Assembly (NCBI GenBank): GCA_030150305.1
Contig: JASLGD010000180.1
Span: forward strand, 1 to 5,560
DNA: 5,560 nt
Reading direction: 5' to 3'
DNA from: Caldimonas sp.
Lineage (GTDB): Bacteria > Pseudomonadota > Gammaproteobacteria > Burkholderiales > Burkholderiaceae_C
Part shown: in pieces, positions 1-5,560 of the stretch
Layout of the letters: every line of letters starts with the position of its first letter
Position numbering within the stretch: position 1 is the first letter of the stretch
Made by a program: the position numbers and the translations under genes
The notes under the pieces: model-generated
The model's database searches: none
What the model was told of the DNA's origin: nothing
The model's input: only the letters and a program-made list of their open reading frames with translations

Positions 1-1
1 G

Positions 2-1414
2 GTCAGCCGCGAGCCGGGCTACTACTTCTCGTCGACCGTGCGCGAGGGCGACGAGCCGCTCGGCGTGGTGGCGGTCAAGGTCGATCTCGAGCACCTCGAC
101 CAGACCTGGGCACACGCCGGCGAGAAGATCCTCGTCGCCGACAGCAACGGCATCGTCTTCCTGTCGTCGGAGCGCGCCTGGAAGTTCAGGGCCTTGCGCA
201 GCCTGACGCGCGAGACGATCGGCCGGCTCGCCGCGACGAGGCAGTACGGCGAGGCAGGCACGCTTGCACCGCTCGCGCTCCGCCAGGTGAGCACCGAGCC
301 GGACGGCGGCGCGATCGTCGACGTCGCGACCGAGCCCGCGCCCCGCGGCGCCGGTGCGCCCTCGAGATTCGTCGTCGAGAGCCGCGCGGTCGACGGCACC
401 GACTGGCGCATGCTGGTGCTGGCCGACATCGAACCCGTGCGGGCGACGGCGCGAACGAGCGCGGCGATCTCGGTGCTCACCGTCGCTCTCGCGCTGCTCG
501 GCATGACGCATCTCAACCAGCGGCGCCGGATCGTCGCGCAGCGCGACGCCGCGATCGCCGCCCTCAGGAACGCGTACGAGGAGCTCGAGGAGAAGGTCGA
601 CCTCCGCACCGCCGACCTGAGCAACGCCAATCGTCGCCTGCAAAGCGAGATCACGGAGCGGACGCGTGCAGAGGCGTCGCTGCGTGCGACGCTGCAGGAG
701 ATCGTGCACACGGCGAAGATGGCGGTTCTCGGCCAGATGTCGGCCAGCATCACCCACGAGCTCAACCAGCCGCTGGCGGCGGTGCAGACGCTGTCCGACA
801 ACACCGTCAAGCTGCTCGAGCGCGGCCGCAACGACGAAGCGAAGGAGAACCTTCGCATGATCGCCCGCACCACGGCGCACATGGGACAGATCACCAGCCA
901 GCTGAAGAAGTTCGCCCGCCGCTCGGCGGTCGAGACGGCGCCGGTGCAGATCGCGACGGTCGTCAACGACGCGATCTTCCTCGTCAGGCAAGGGCAGCGC
1001 TCGCGCGGGGTGCGGCTCGAAAGCCGCGTCGCCAGTCCGCTGCCGCCGGCGCTCTGCGAGGCGAGCGGGCTCGAGCAGGTGCTCGTCAATCTCCTCGCCA
1101 ACGCGATCGAGGCCGTCGAGCATGCGGCCGATCCGACGATCGAAGTCGTCGTCGAGCAGCGCGGCGCGCTGCTCGACATCGAGGTGCACGACAACGGCGG
1201 CGGCCTCAGCGAGGCGGCACGCGGCCACCTGTTCGAGCCGTTCTACACGACCAAGGAGCAGGGCGTCGGGCTCGGGCTGGGGCTGGCGATCTCGAACGAC
1301 ATCGTCAGCCGCTTCGGCGGCGCGCTGCGCGCCGGGGCCAGCCCGCGGCTCGACGGCGCCGTGTTCACCGTCAGTCTGCGCGCGGTCCAGACCGTCGAGA
1401 CGATTCATGCCTGA
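2..1414 (+). CDS. dctB: DctB-type sensor histidine kinase (5' end outside window)
   Basis: The 3' part of a membrane sensor kinase; 470 codons plus stop are visible and the frame is open to the window edge, so the true start is upstream. The first ~140 residues resemble the membrane-distal-to-proximal end of the DctB periplasmic sensor (GYYFSSTVREG, LGVVAVKVDLEHLDQTW, then a VADSNGIVFLSS strand typical of the family). One transmembrane helix follows at about nt 460-515 (ISVLTVALALLGM), then a charged coiled coil (about nt 540-700). The catalytic core has an H-box with the phospho-accepting His at nt 755-757 (SITHELNQPLAAV), an N-box (NLLANAIEAV), a D-box (DNGGG) and a glycine-rich GVGLGLGLAIS ATP-lid motif. 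It would autophosphorylate and pass phosphate to the regulator encoded next. The DctB family senses C4-dicarboxylates; the ligand here is not proven. A GTG at 38 is internal, not the start. Confidence 0.9.
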   Translation, partial: VSREPGYYFSSTVREGDEPLGVVAVKVDLEHLDQTWAHAGEKILVADSNGIVFLSSERAWKFRALRSLTRETIGRLAATRQYGEAGTLAPLALRQVSTEPDGGAIVDVATEPAPRGAGAPSRFVVESRAVDGTDWRMLVLADIEPVRATARTSAAISVLTVALALLGMTHLNQRRRIVAQRDAAIAALRNAYEELEEKVDLRTADLSNANRRLQSEITERTRAEASLRATLQEIVHTAKMAVLGQMSASITHELNQPLAAVQTLSDNTVKLLERGRNDEAKENLRMIARTTAHMGQITSQLKKFARRSAVETAPVQIATVVNDAIFLVRQGQRSRGVRLESRVASPLPPALCEASGLEQVLVNLLANAIEAVEHAADPTIEVVVEQRGALLDIEVHDNGGGLSEAARGHLFEPFYTTKEQGVGLGLGLAISNDIVSRFGGALRAGASPRLDGAVFTVSLRAVQTVETIHA

Positions 1415-2759
1415 AGATCCCGACGTCCTCTTCGTCGAGGACGACCCGACCGTCCGCTTCGGCAGCGCGCAGGCGCTCGAGCTCGCCGGCCTCAACGTTC
1501 GCGCCTTCGCCTCCGCCGAAGAGGCATTGCCGGCGATGACGCCGGGATTCCGCGGCGTCCTCGTGACCGACGTTCGCCTGCCGGGGATCGACGGGCTCGC
1601 GCTGCTCGAGCGGGCGAAGCGCATCGATCCCGAGGTGCCGGTGATCGTCGTCACCGGCCACGGCGACGTCTCGATGGCGGTGCAGGCGATGCGCTCGGGC
1701 GCGTACGACTTCATCGAAAAGCCGTTCTCGGCCGACCGGCTCAACGCGGCGATCGCTCGCGCCCTCGAAAACCGTCGCCTGACGCTCGAGGTGCACTCGC
1801 TGCGCAATCAGCTGTCGGGTCTCGAATCGATCGAAGCCAAGCTGATCGGCCGCTCGACCGCGATGGCGAACCTGCGCCGCGTCATCCTCGACATCGCGTC
1901 GACCGACGCCGACGTGCTGATCACCGGCGAGACCGGCACCGGCAAGGAGCTCGTCGCGCGCTGCCTGCACGACTACAGCAAGCGCCGCGCCGGCCATTTC
2001 GCGGCGATCAATTGCGGCGGCGTTCCCGAAGCGCTGTTCGAGAGCGAAGTGTTCGGCCACGAGGCCGGCGCGTTCACCGGCGCCAGCCGACGGCGCATCG
2101 GCAAGATGGAGCACGCGGCGGGCGGCACGCTGTTCCTCGACGAGATCGAATCGATGCCGCCGAGTCTGCAGGTCACGCTGTTGCGCTGCCTGCAGGAGCG
2201 CCAGTTCGAGCGGCTCGGCTCCAACCAGCTGCAGTCGATGAGCTGTCGCGTCATCACGGCGACGAAGTCGGATCTCCTGCGCCCGAGTGCGGAGCAGCCG
2301 TTCCGGAGCGACCTCTACTACCGGCTGAGCATCGTCGTCCTCGAGCTGCCGCCGTTGCGCGAGCGGCGCGAGGACATCCCGCTGCTCTTCGGCCACTTTC
2401 TCCTGCAGGCGTCGGCGCGCTACGAGCGGCCGCTCGGCACCGTTCCCGACGGCGTGATGAACGAGCTGATGGCGCGGCCGTGGCCCGGCAACGTCCGCGA
2501 GCTGCGCAACGTCGCCGATCGCCTCGTGCTCGGCCTGCCGCTCGGTGAGCCGGGAACGAACCACGCGTCGCCGCGGACGCGCCCGCTCGACGAGCAGGTG
2601 GCGATGTTCGAGCGCCACGTGATCGAGGAAGCGCTGTCGCGCTCCGGCGGACGCGCCGTCGTCGCCAGCGAGCGCCTCGGCGTGCCGAAGAAGACCCTCT
2701 ACGACAAGATGAAGCGGCTCGGCATCTCGACCGAGGAATTCCGCAGCGCTGGCGGTTGA
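1407..2759 (+). CDS. dctD: DctD-type sigma-54-dependent response regulator
   Basis: A complete 450-residue NtrC-class activator, usual length for DctD. The receiver domain (about 5-120) has acidic residues E11/D12, phospho-acceptor D55 (VTDVRLPG), T83 in VVTGHGDV and K105 in EKPF. The AAA+ domain (about 145-375) has Walker A GETGTGKE (174-181), an intact GAFTGA sigma-54 contact loop (221-226), Walker B TLFLDEIE (241-248) and the FRSDLYYRL arginine-finger segment (299-307). A Fis-type helix-turn-helix closes the protein (about 413-440). All motifs needed for phosphorylation-controlled, ATP-driven opening of sigma-54 promoters are present. The ATG at 1407 overlaps the kinase stop by 8 bases, has a weak GAGA ribosome site at 1397-1400, and starts exactly at the receiver; the frame is open further upstream only inside the kinase gene. 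Translational coupling with the kinase is likely. Assignment to DctD rather than a sister NtrC-type regulator rests on the DctB-like partner and the domain sequence. Confidence 0.93.
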   Translation: MPEDPDVLFVEDDPTVRFGSAQALELAGLNVRAFASAEEALPAMTPGFRGVLVTDVRLPGIDGLALLERAKRIDPEVPVIVVTGHGDVSMAVQAMRSGAYDFIEKPFSADRLNAAIARALENRRLTLEVHSLRNQLSGLESIEAKLIGRSTAMANLRRVILDIASTDADVLITGETGTGKELVARCLHDYSKRRAGHFAAINCGGVPEALFESEVFGHEAGAFTGASRRRIGKMEHAAGGTLFLDEIESMPPSLQVTLLRCLQERQFERLGSNQLQSMSCRVITATKSDLLRPSAEQPFRSDLYYRLSIVVLELPPLRERREDIPLLFGHFLLQASARYERPLGTVPDGVMNELMARPWPGNVRELRNVADRLVLGLPLGEPGTNHASPRTRPLDEQVAMFERHVIEEALSRSGGRAVVASERLGVPKKTLYDKMKRLGISTEEFRSAGG

Positions 2760-2819
2760 GCGCGAGCTCGCCGAGCGAGCGTCGCGCGCCAGCGTTCGAC
2801 GTCGCTGCACCGCGCGCTT

Positions 2820-2835
2820 GTGCGGATTGCCGCAT
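2820..2835 (+). promoter_or_regulatory. Candidate activator binding site 1 (upstream element)
   Basis: GTGCGGATTGCCGCAT is an imperfect dyad: TGCGG and CCGCA arms around ATTG. It lies between the activator gene and the esterase gene, centred about 119 bases upstream of the predicted sigma-54 start near 2947, the usual range for enhancer-binding proteins. A related copy begins 32 bp downstream at 2852. Assignment to the neighbouring DctD-type protein is inference. An outer CGCGCGC/GCGCGCG pair (2811-2817 with 2843-2849) could instead make this a transcript hairpin ending the regulatory operon, though no T-run follows directly. Confidence 0.5.
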
Positions 2836-2851
2836 CGTCGACGCGCGCGAA

Positions 2852-2867
2852 GTGCGGTTTTCCAGCC
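2852..2867 (+). promoter_or_regulatory. Candidate activator binding site 2 (weaker copy)
   Basis: GTGCGGTTTTCCAGCC repeats the left arm and spacing of the element at 2820 (GTGCGG, four AT-rich or mixed bases, CC) but its right arm has degenerated. The two elements start 32 bp apart, close to three helical turns, so both would face the same side of the DNA. It is centred about 87 bases upstream of the predicted transcription start. One strong and one weak tandem site is a common arrangement for DctD- and NtrC-type activators; binding is inferred. Confidence 0.42.
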
Positions 2868-2920
2868 TTCGGCGGAGCGCGGCGACGCGCCCTCCCGGGC
2901 GCCGACCTCTCCCGACTCGA

Positions 2921-2936
2921 TGGCATGAACGATGCA
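2921..2936 (+). promoter_or_regulatory. Sigma-54 (-24/-12) promoter for the esterase gene
   Basis: TGGCATGAACGATGCA matches the sigma-54 consensus TGGCACG-N4-TTGCA at 10 of 12 defined positions. The invariant GG (2922-2923) and GC (2934-2935) are separated by exactly 10 bases. With C2935 as -12, transcription would start near 2947, leaving a leader of about 53 bases before the ATG at 3000. It sits directly downstream of a gene for a sigma-54 activator and between that gene and the esterase. Mismatches are T for C in the -24 box and A for the first T in the -12 box. Confidence 0.72.
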
Positions 2937-2988
2937 GAGACGAGCGTCGCGTTTGCGTCGGCTTGCGATCGGCGAATGAAGAAGACAC

Positions 2989-2993
2989 AGGAG
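2989..2993 (+). promoter_or_regulatory. Ribosome binding site choosing the esterase start
   Basis: AGGAG lies 6 bases before the ATG at 3000. This favours 3000 over in-frame alternatives: ATG 2976 lacks a comparable site, while ATG 2925 lies inside the predicted promoter and GTG 2820 lies upstream of it, so neither would be on the predicted transcript. Confidence 0.75.
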
Positions 2994-2999
2994 ACATTC

Positions 3000-4673
3000 A
3001 TGGCAATGATTTCGGCGGGCGATTTCCACGGCGTCGCGAAGCTCTCGCTCGTCGTGCTTCTCGGCAGCGCGGCGCTGGCCGGCTGCGGCGGAGGCGGCGG
3101 CGGCGACGGCGCGGCTGCGACTGCGAGCGGAACCGGCTCGGATCCGACCAAGAGCGCCCAAGCCACCCAGCCCGTCAACGCGACTCCGATCACGACGTGC
3201 GACGCGGCCGGCATCGGCAGCGCTCACCTGGTGTCGGATCTTCCGACGCTGCCGACGACGAACCCGCCGAACGACACGTCGGCGGCGATCACTTCGGTCT
3301 CGACCGGGACCACCACGTCGGGAGTGCCGTACTGCCTCGTGAAGGTGCTGGTGCCGCCGGCGATCAACATCTGGGTCGGGCTGCCGACCGGCGGCAACTG
3401 GAATGGCCGCCTGCAATCGGAGGGCGGCGGCGGCTTCGCCGGCAGCGTCGCGATCCCGGTCAACTCGATCTCCGGCGGCTACATCGGCATCCAGACCGAC
3501 ACCGGCCACAACGGCGGCGGCGGCGCGTTCGGCATGTTGACGCCGGTTCCCAATGGCGCCCCCAACGTGCAGCTGCAGACCGACTTCGCGTATCGCTCCG
3601 AGCACGAGATGGCGGTGATCGGCAAGCAGCTGGCGCAAGCCTTCTACGGCGCGTTGCCGGTGTACTCGTACTGGAACGGCTGCTCGACCGGCGGCCGGCA
3701 GGGGCTGCGCATGGCGCAGGACTACCCGGCCGACTACAACGGCATCCTCGCCGGCGCACCGGCCGTCCACTTCGATCGCCTCGGCGTCGCGCAGACGTGG
3801 CCGCAGCTGCCGATGCTGCTCGACACCGGCGGACCGATCTCGACGACCAAGGAGAACCTCGCCGTCAACGCCGCGATCGCCGCGTGCGACGGCAACGACG
3901 GCGTCGTCGATGGCGTCATCACCGATCCGCGCAAGTGCACCTACAACCCGGTCAACGATGCGACGATCACCAAGGCGTCGTGCACGTCGAGCGACAACAC
4001 CTGCCTGACGCCGGCGGAGGCGGGCGCGATCGTCAAGATCTGGAACGGCCCGACGAACGCGCAGGGCAAGAAGCTCTGGTACGGCTACCAGCGCGGCGCC
4101 GCGCTCAACAGCGTCGCCGGCGCGACGCTGAACTCGATCCCGCTGCAGCAGGCGCAGTTCTGGATCTACTTCGACCCGACCTGGACCGTCAACCAGCTCA
4201 ACTACGCCAACTTCCAGCCGTTCATGCAAAAGACGATGGCGATGATGAACGCGCTGACGGCGAGCGAGAACCCGGACCTCTCGGCGTTCCGCAACCTCGG
4301 CGGCAAGATCGTGATGTGGCAGGGCTTCGCCGACCAGCTGATCCCGTCCGAGGACAGCATCGACTACTACGACTCGGTCACCAACTTCCTCGGCGGCGGC
4401 TACGCGGCGACCCAGCAGTGGTACCGACACTTCATGGCGCCGGGCGTTGCGCATTGCGGCGGCGGCGTCGGTCCGCAACCGCAGAACCTGTTCCCGGCGG
4501 TCGTCAACTGGGTCGAGAACGGCACCGCGCCCGACACGATCCTGGCGACGAAGGCGCTCACCGGAGGCGGCACCGAAAGCCGACCCCTCTGCCCGTACCC
4601 GGCGATGGCCAAGTACATCGGTTCAGGAGACCCGAACAACGCAGCGAACTTCGTCTGCTCGACGACGCCGTGA
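3000..4673 (+). CDS. Tannase/feruloyl-esterase-family hydrolase, probable lipoprotein
   Basis: A 557-residue serine ester hydrolase of the tannase family (alpha/beta fold with a lid domain). The N-terminus is a lipoprotein signal: hydrophobic stretch 14-26, lipobox LAGC with Cys29, then a glycine/alanine/serine/threonine-rich tether (30-60). Gly at +2 suggests outer-membrane anchoring. Catalytic residues fit the family: nucleophile Ser229 in GCSTGG, Asp445 in QGFADQLIP and His485 in VAHC. Cys228 and Cys486 flank the Ser and His and should form the family's active-site disulfide. The lid has a calcium-type loop at 296-313 (CDGNDGVVDGVITDP, closed by Cys313). Ten cysteines remain after the lipidated one, enough for five disulfides, consistent with an exported enzyme. 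Likely substrates are aromatic or other carboxylic esters; members include tannase, feruloyl esterase and the PET-pathway enzyme MHETase, and the sequence alone does not choose. A sigma-54 promoter precedes it. The start at 3000 is set by the Shine-Dalgarno and the signal peptide. Confidence 0.9.
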   Translation: MAMISAGDFHGVAKLSLVVLLGSAALAGCGGGGGGDGAAATASGTGSDPTKSAQATQPVNATPITTCDAAGIGSAHLVSDLPTLPTTNPPNDTSAAITSVSTGTTTSGVPYCLVKVLVPPAINIWVGLPTGGNWNGRLQSEGGGGFAGSVAIPVNSISGGYIGIQTDTGHNGGGGAFGMLTPVPNGAPNVQLQTDFAYRSEHEMAVIGKQLAQAFYGALPVYSYWNGCSTGGRQGLRMAQDYPADYNGILAGAPAVHFDRLGVAQTWPQLPMLLDTGGPISTTKENLAVNAAIAACDGNDGVVDGVITDPRKCTYNPVNDATITKASCTSSDNTCLTPAEAGAIVKIWNGPTNAQGKKLWYGYQRGAALNSVAGATLNSIPLQQAQFWIYFDPTWTVNQLNYANFQPFMQKTMAMMNALTASENPDLSAFRNLGGKIVMWQGFADQLIPSEDSIDYYDSVTNFLGGGYAATQQWYRHFMAPGVAHCGGGVGPQPQNLFPAVVNWVENGTAPDTILATKALTGGGTESRPLCPYPAMAKYIGSGDPNNAANFVCSTTP

Positions 4674-4744
4674 GCGTCGCGCCCGCGTCTTCGACCCGCT
4701 CGAATCAAGCGCGCATCGCGCGAACAACGCTCTGGAGAATCAAG

Positions 4745-5338
4745 ATGAATCTTCGCACTCTCTTCATCGCCGTCTCGGCGCTCGCTGCCGGGCTGGGCGC
4801 GGCCCACGCCGCACCGATCGCCTACAAGGGAACGCTCGTCTCGGGCACGCCGGCGACGGGCAACGTCGGCGGCTTCAGCTGGTTCCTCAACGAAGGCACC
4901 GCCGTCGACTTCTGGCAGTTTTCGGCGACCGCCGGAACGACCGTGACGCTCGAGGTCGATCGCCTGAACGGCAACCTCGACCCGGCACTGTCGCTCTATC
5001 GCGGAACGACGAGCACCGACACGTCGAACTTCGTCAGCGGCGCCAGCTTCGGCGGACTGACGTTCGTCGGCACGCTCGACGACGAGCACCCGCCGTTCGT
5101 CGGTCCGACCGGATTCACCGGCGATCCGTTCGGCACGTTCGCGATCGGAACGACGGGCCTCTACACCGTCGCGGTCGGCGGCAGCGACAGCACCGACGGG
5201 GGCGCGTATCCGTATCGCATCACGCTCACCATCAACGCCGTGACGGCGGTTCCCGAGCCGTCGACCGGCGCCTTGATGGCGCTCGGACTTGCCGGCGTCG
5301 GCTGGCTGCGTCGGCGCAAGAACCGGACGACCGCCTGA
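4745..5338 (+). CDS. Secreted PEP-CTERM sorting-domain protein
   Basis: A 197-residue exported protein. Residues 1-22 form a Sec signal peptide (hydrophobic core, AHA before a likely cut at A22/A23). The middle (about 25-165) is a beta-rich, Gly/Thr-rich domain with segments AVDFWQFSATAGTTVTLEVDR and LDPALSLYRG; these resemble the pre-peptidase C-terminal-like (PPC-like) beta-sandwich found in many PEP-CTERM proteins. The C-terminus is a full sorting signal: VPEPST (169-174), a hydrophobic helix (about 175-187) and a basic RRRK tail (189-192). By family knowledge, exosortase recognises this tail and the protein goes to the cell surface or exopolysaccharide matrix; no exosortase is in the window. 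GGAG at 4734-4737, 7 bases before the ATG, sets the start. It lies 71 bases after the esterase stop with no convincing promoter or T-tailed terminator between, so cotranscription is possible. Specific function is unknown. The frame is open far upstream through the esterase gene, but that part is out-of-frame shadow. Confidence 0.9.
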   Translation: MNLRTLFIAVSALAAGLGAAHAAPIAYKGTLVSGTPATGNVGGFSWFLNEGTAVDFWQFSATAGTTVTLEVDRLNGNLDPALSLYRGTTSTDTSNFVSGASFGGLTFVGTLDDEHPPFVGPTGFTGDPFGTFAIGTTGLYTVAVGGSDSTDGGAYPYRITLTINAVTAVPEPSTGALMALGLAGVGWLRRRKNRTTA

Positions 5339-5355
5339 GGCGATTGCCCGGCACC

Positions 5356-5412
5356 GGGAGCGTTCGCGAGCGGCACGCCGGCCTGCGGCGCGACCGCTCG
5401 CGAAGCGCTCCC
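5356..5412 (+). terminator. Long GC-rich hairpin, possible terminator or mRNA-stabilising stem
   Basis: The 5' arm GGGAGCGTTCGCGAGCGG (5356-5373) pairs with CCGCTCGCGAAGCGCTCCC (5394-5412): 18 base pairs with a single bulged G at 5405. The 20-base loop can form a further small stem (CGCC 5376-5379 with GGCG 5387-5390). It begins 18 bases after the PEP-CTERM stop, where a terminator would be expected. There is no T-run on either side, so it is not a standard intrinsic terminator; it may act with Rho, protect the 3' end of the transcript, or be a dispersed palindromic repeat. Confidence 0.45.
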
Positions 5413-5478
5413 ATCGCACAAGAAGAAGGTGGCCGCGGGCCGCCGCGCGGCGAGTCCGCGCAACGTGAGGAGACAGTC

Positions 5479-5560
5479 ATGAACCATTCGAGTCCGGGCA
5501 GGGCGCGTCGGCAGGTGCCCGCGCTGCTGGCGATCGCCGCAGGCATCGCTGCGGCTGGTG
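5479..5560 (+). CDS. Start of a probably exported protein (3' end outside window)
   Basis: ATG 5479 is preceded by an excellent GAGGAG ribosome site (5467-5472) with 6 bases of spacing, and the frame stays open to the window edge (27 codons). The peptide begins MNHSSPGRARRQ, a basic n-region, followed by the hydrophobic run VPALLAIAAGIAAAG, which reads as the start of a Sec signal peptide or membrane anchor. No cleavage site, lipobox or domain is reached, so the product cannot be named. It follows the hairpin at 5356-5412 in the same direction, and no clear promoter is seen in the 140-base gap. Confidence 0.65.
   Translation, partial: MNHSSPGRARRQVPALLAIAAGIAAAG

Noticed and set aside
22..1194. 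A 390-codon minus-strand open frame opposite the kinase gene
   Set aside because: Ser/Arg/Ala-rich translation without motifs, antisense to a well-supported kinase.
2762..2771. Perfect palindrome GCGAGCTCGC just after the activator stop
   Set aside because: Ten-base GC palindromes occur often by chance here and nothing else ties it to a function.
2887..2902. Small hairpin GCGCCC-TCCC-GGGCGC between the tandem elements and the promoter, as a terminator of the regulatory operon
   Set aside because: Only 6 bp, with no T-run, and short GC palindromes are frequent at this base composition.
2820..2999. Longer esterase starts at GTG 2820, ATG 2925 or ATG 2976
   Set aside because: The first two lie upstream of the predicted transcription start and would bury the lipoprotein signal; 2976 lacks a good ribosome site, whereas 3000 has AGGAG at 6 bases.
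1371..4478. A 1035-codon open frame on the minus strand across the activator and esterase genes
   Set aside because: The translation is low-complexity Arg/Ala/Val-rich with no recognisable domain, and it lies opposite two genes with intact family motifs. It is the usual antisense shadow of codon bias in very GC-rich DNA.
4710..4722. Small hairpin CGCGC-ATC-GCGCG between the esterase and PEP-CTERM genes as a terminator
   Set aside because: Five base pairs with a three-base loop and no T-run; not enough to claim termination.
2756..4744. An open + strand frame running into the PEP-CTERM gene, which could suggest one 860-residue protein
   Set aside because: The upstream part is Arg-rich shadow of the esterase gene. 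The real start at 4745 has a Shine-Dalgarno and a clear signal peptide.
5349..5363. A second sigma-54-like site (CGGCAC...) before the last gene
   Set aside because: The -24-like GG is followed at the required distance by GT rather than GC, and it overlaps the hairpin.

Overview
The window looks like chromosome from a GC-rich, Gram-negative proteobacterium, most likely a betaproteobacterium of the Burkholderiales type. The evidence is a DctB/DctD-type two-component pair, a sigma-54 style promoter, an outer-membrane-type lipoprotein signal, a PEP-CTERM sorting tail and strongly GC-biased third codon positions. The genus cannot be fixed from the sequence alone. All genes supported here are on the + strand.

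Layout: (1) 2-1414, the 3' part of a DctB-type membrane sensor histidine kinase whose start lies outside the window. (2) 1407-2759, a complete DctD-type sigma-54 activator overlapping the kinase gene by 8 bases. (3) 2760-2999, a 240-base gap that reads as a control region: two GTGCGG-N4-CC elements 32 bp apart, then a good match to a -24/-12 sigma-54 promoter, then a Shine-Dalgarno. (4) 3000-4673, a tannase/feruloyl-esterase-family hydrolase with a lipobox and all expected catalytic, disulfide and calcium-loop motifs. (5) 4745-5338, a small secreted PEP-CTERM protein. (6) 5339-5478, a gap with a long GC-rich hairpin. (7) 5479-5560, the first 27 codons of another probably exported protein.

Working model (inference): the sensor pair detects an extracytoplasmic ligand, the activator binds the tandem elements about 85-120 bp upstream of the predicted transcription start, and sigma-54 polymerase then transcribes the surface-anchored esterase, possibly with the PEP-CTERM gene behind it. 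DctB/DctD pairs are best known for controlling C4-dicarboxylate uptake. Here the nearest candidate target is an ester hydrolase of the family that includes tannase, fungal feruloyl esterase and MHETase, and no transporter is visible. That regulatory link is the most interesting feature of the window.
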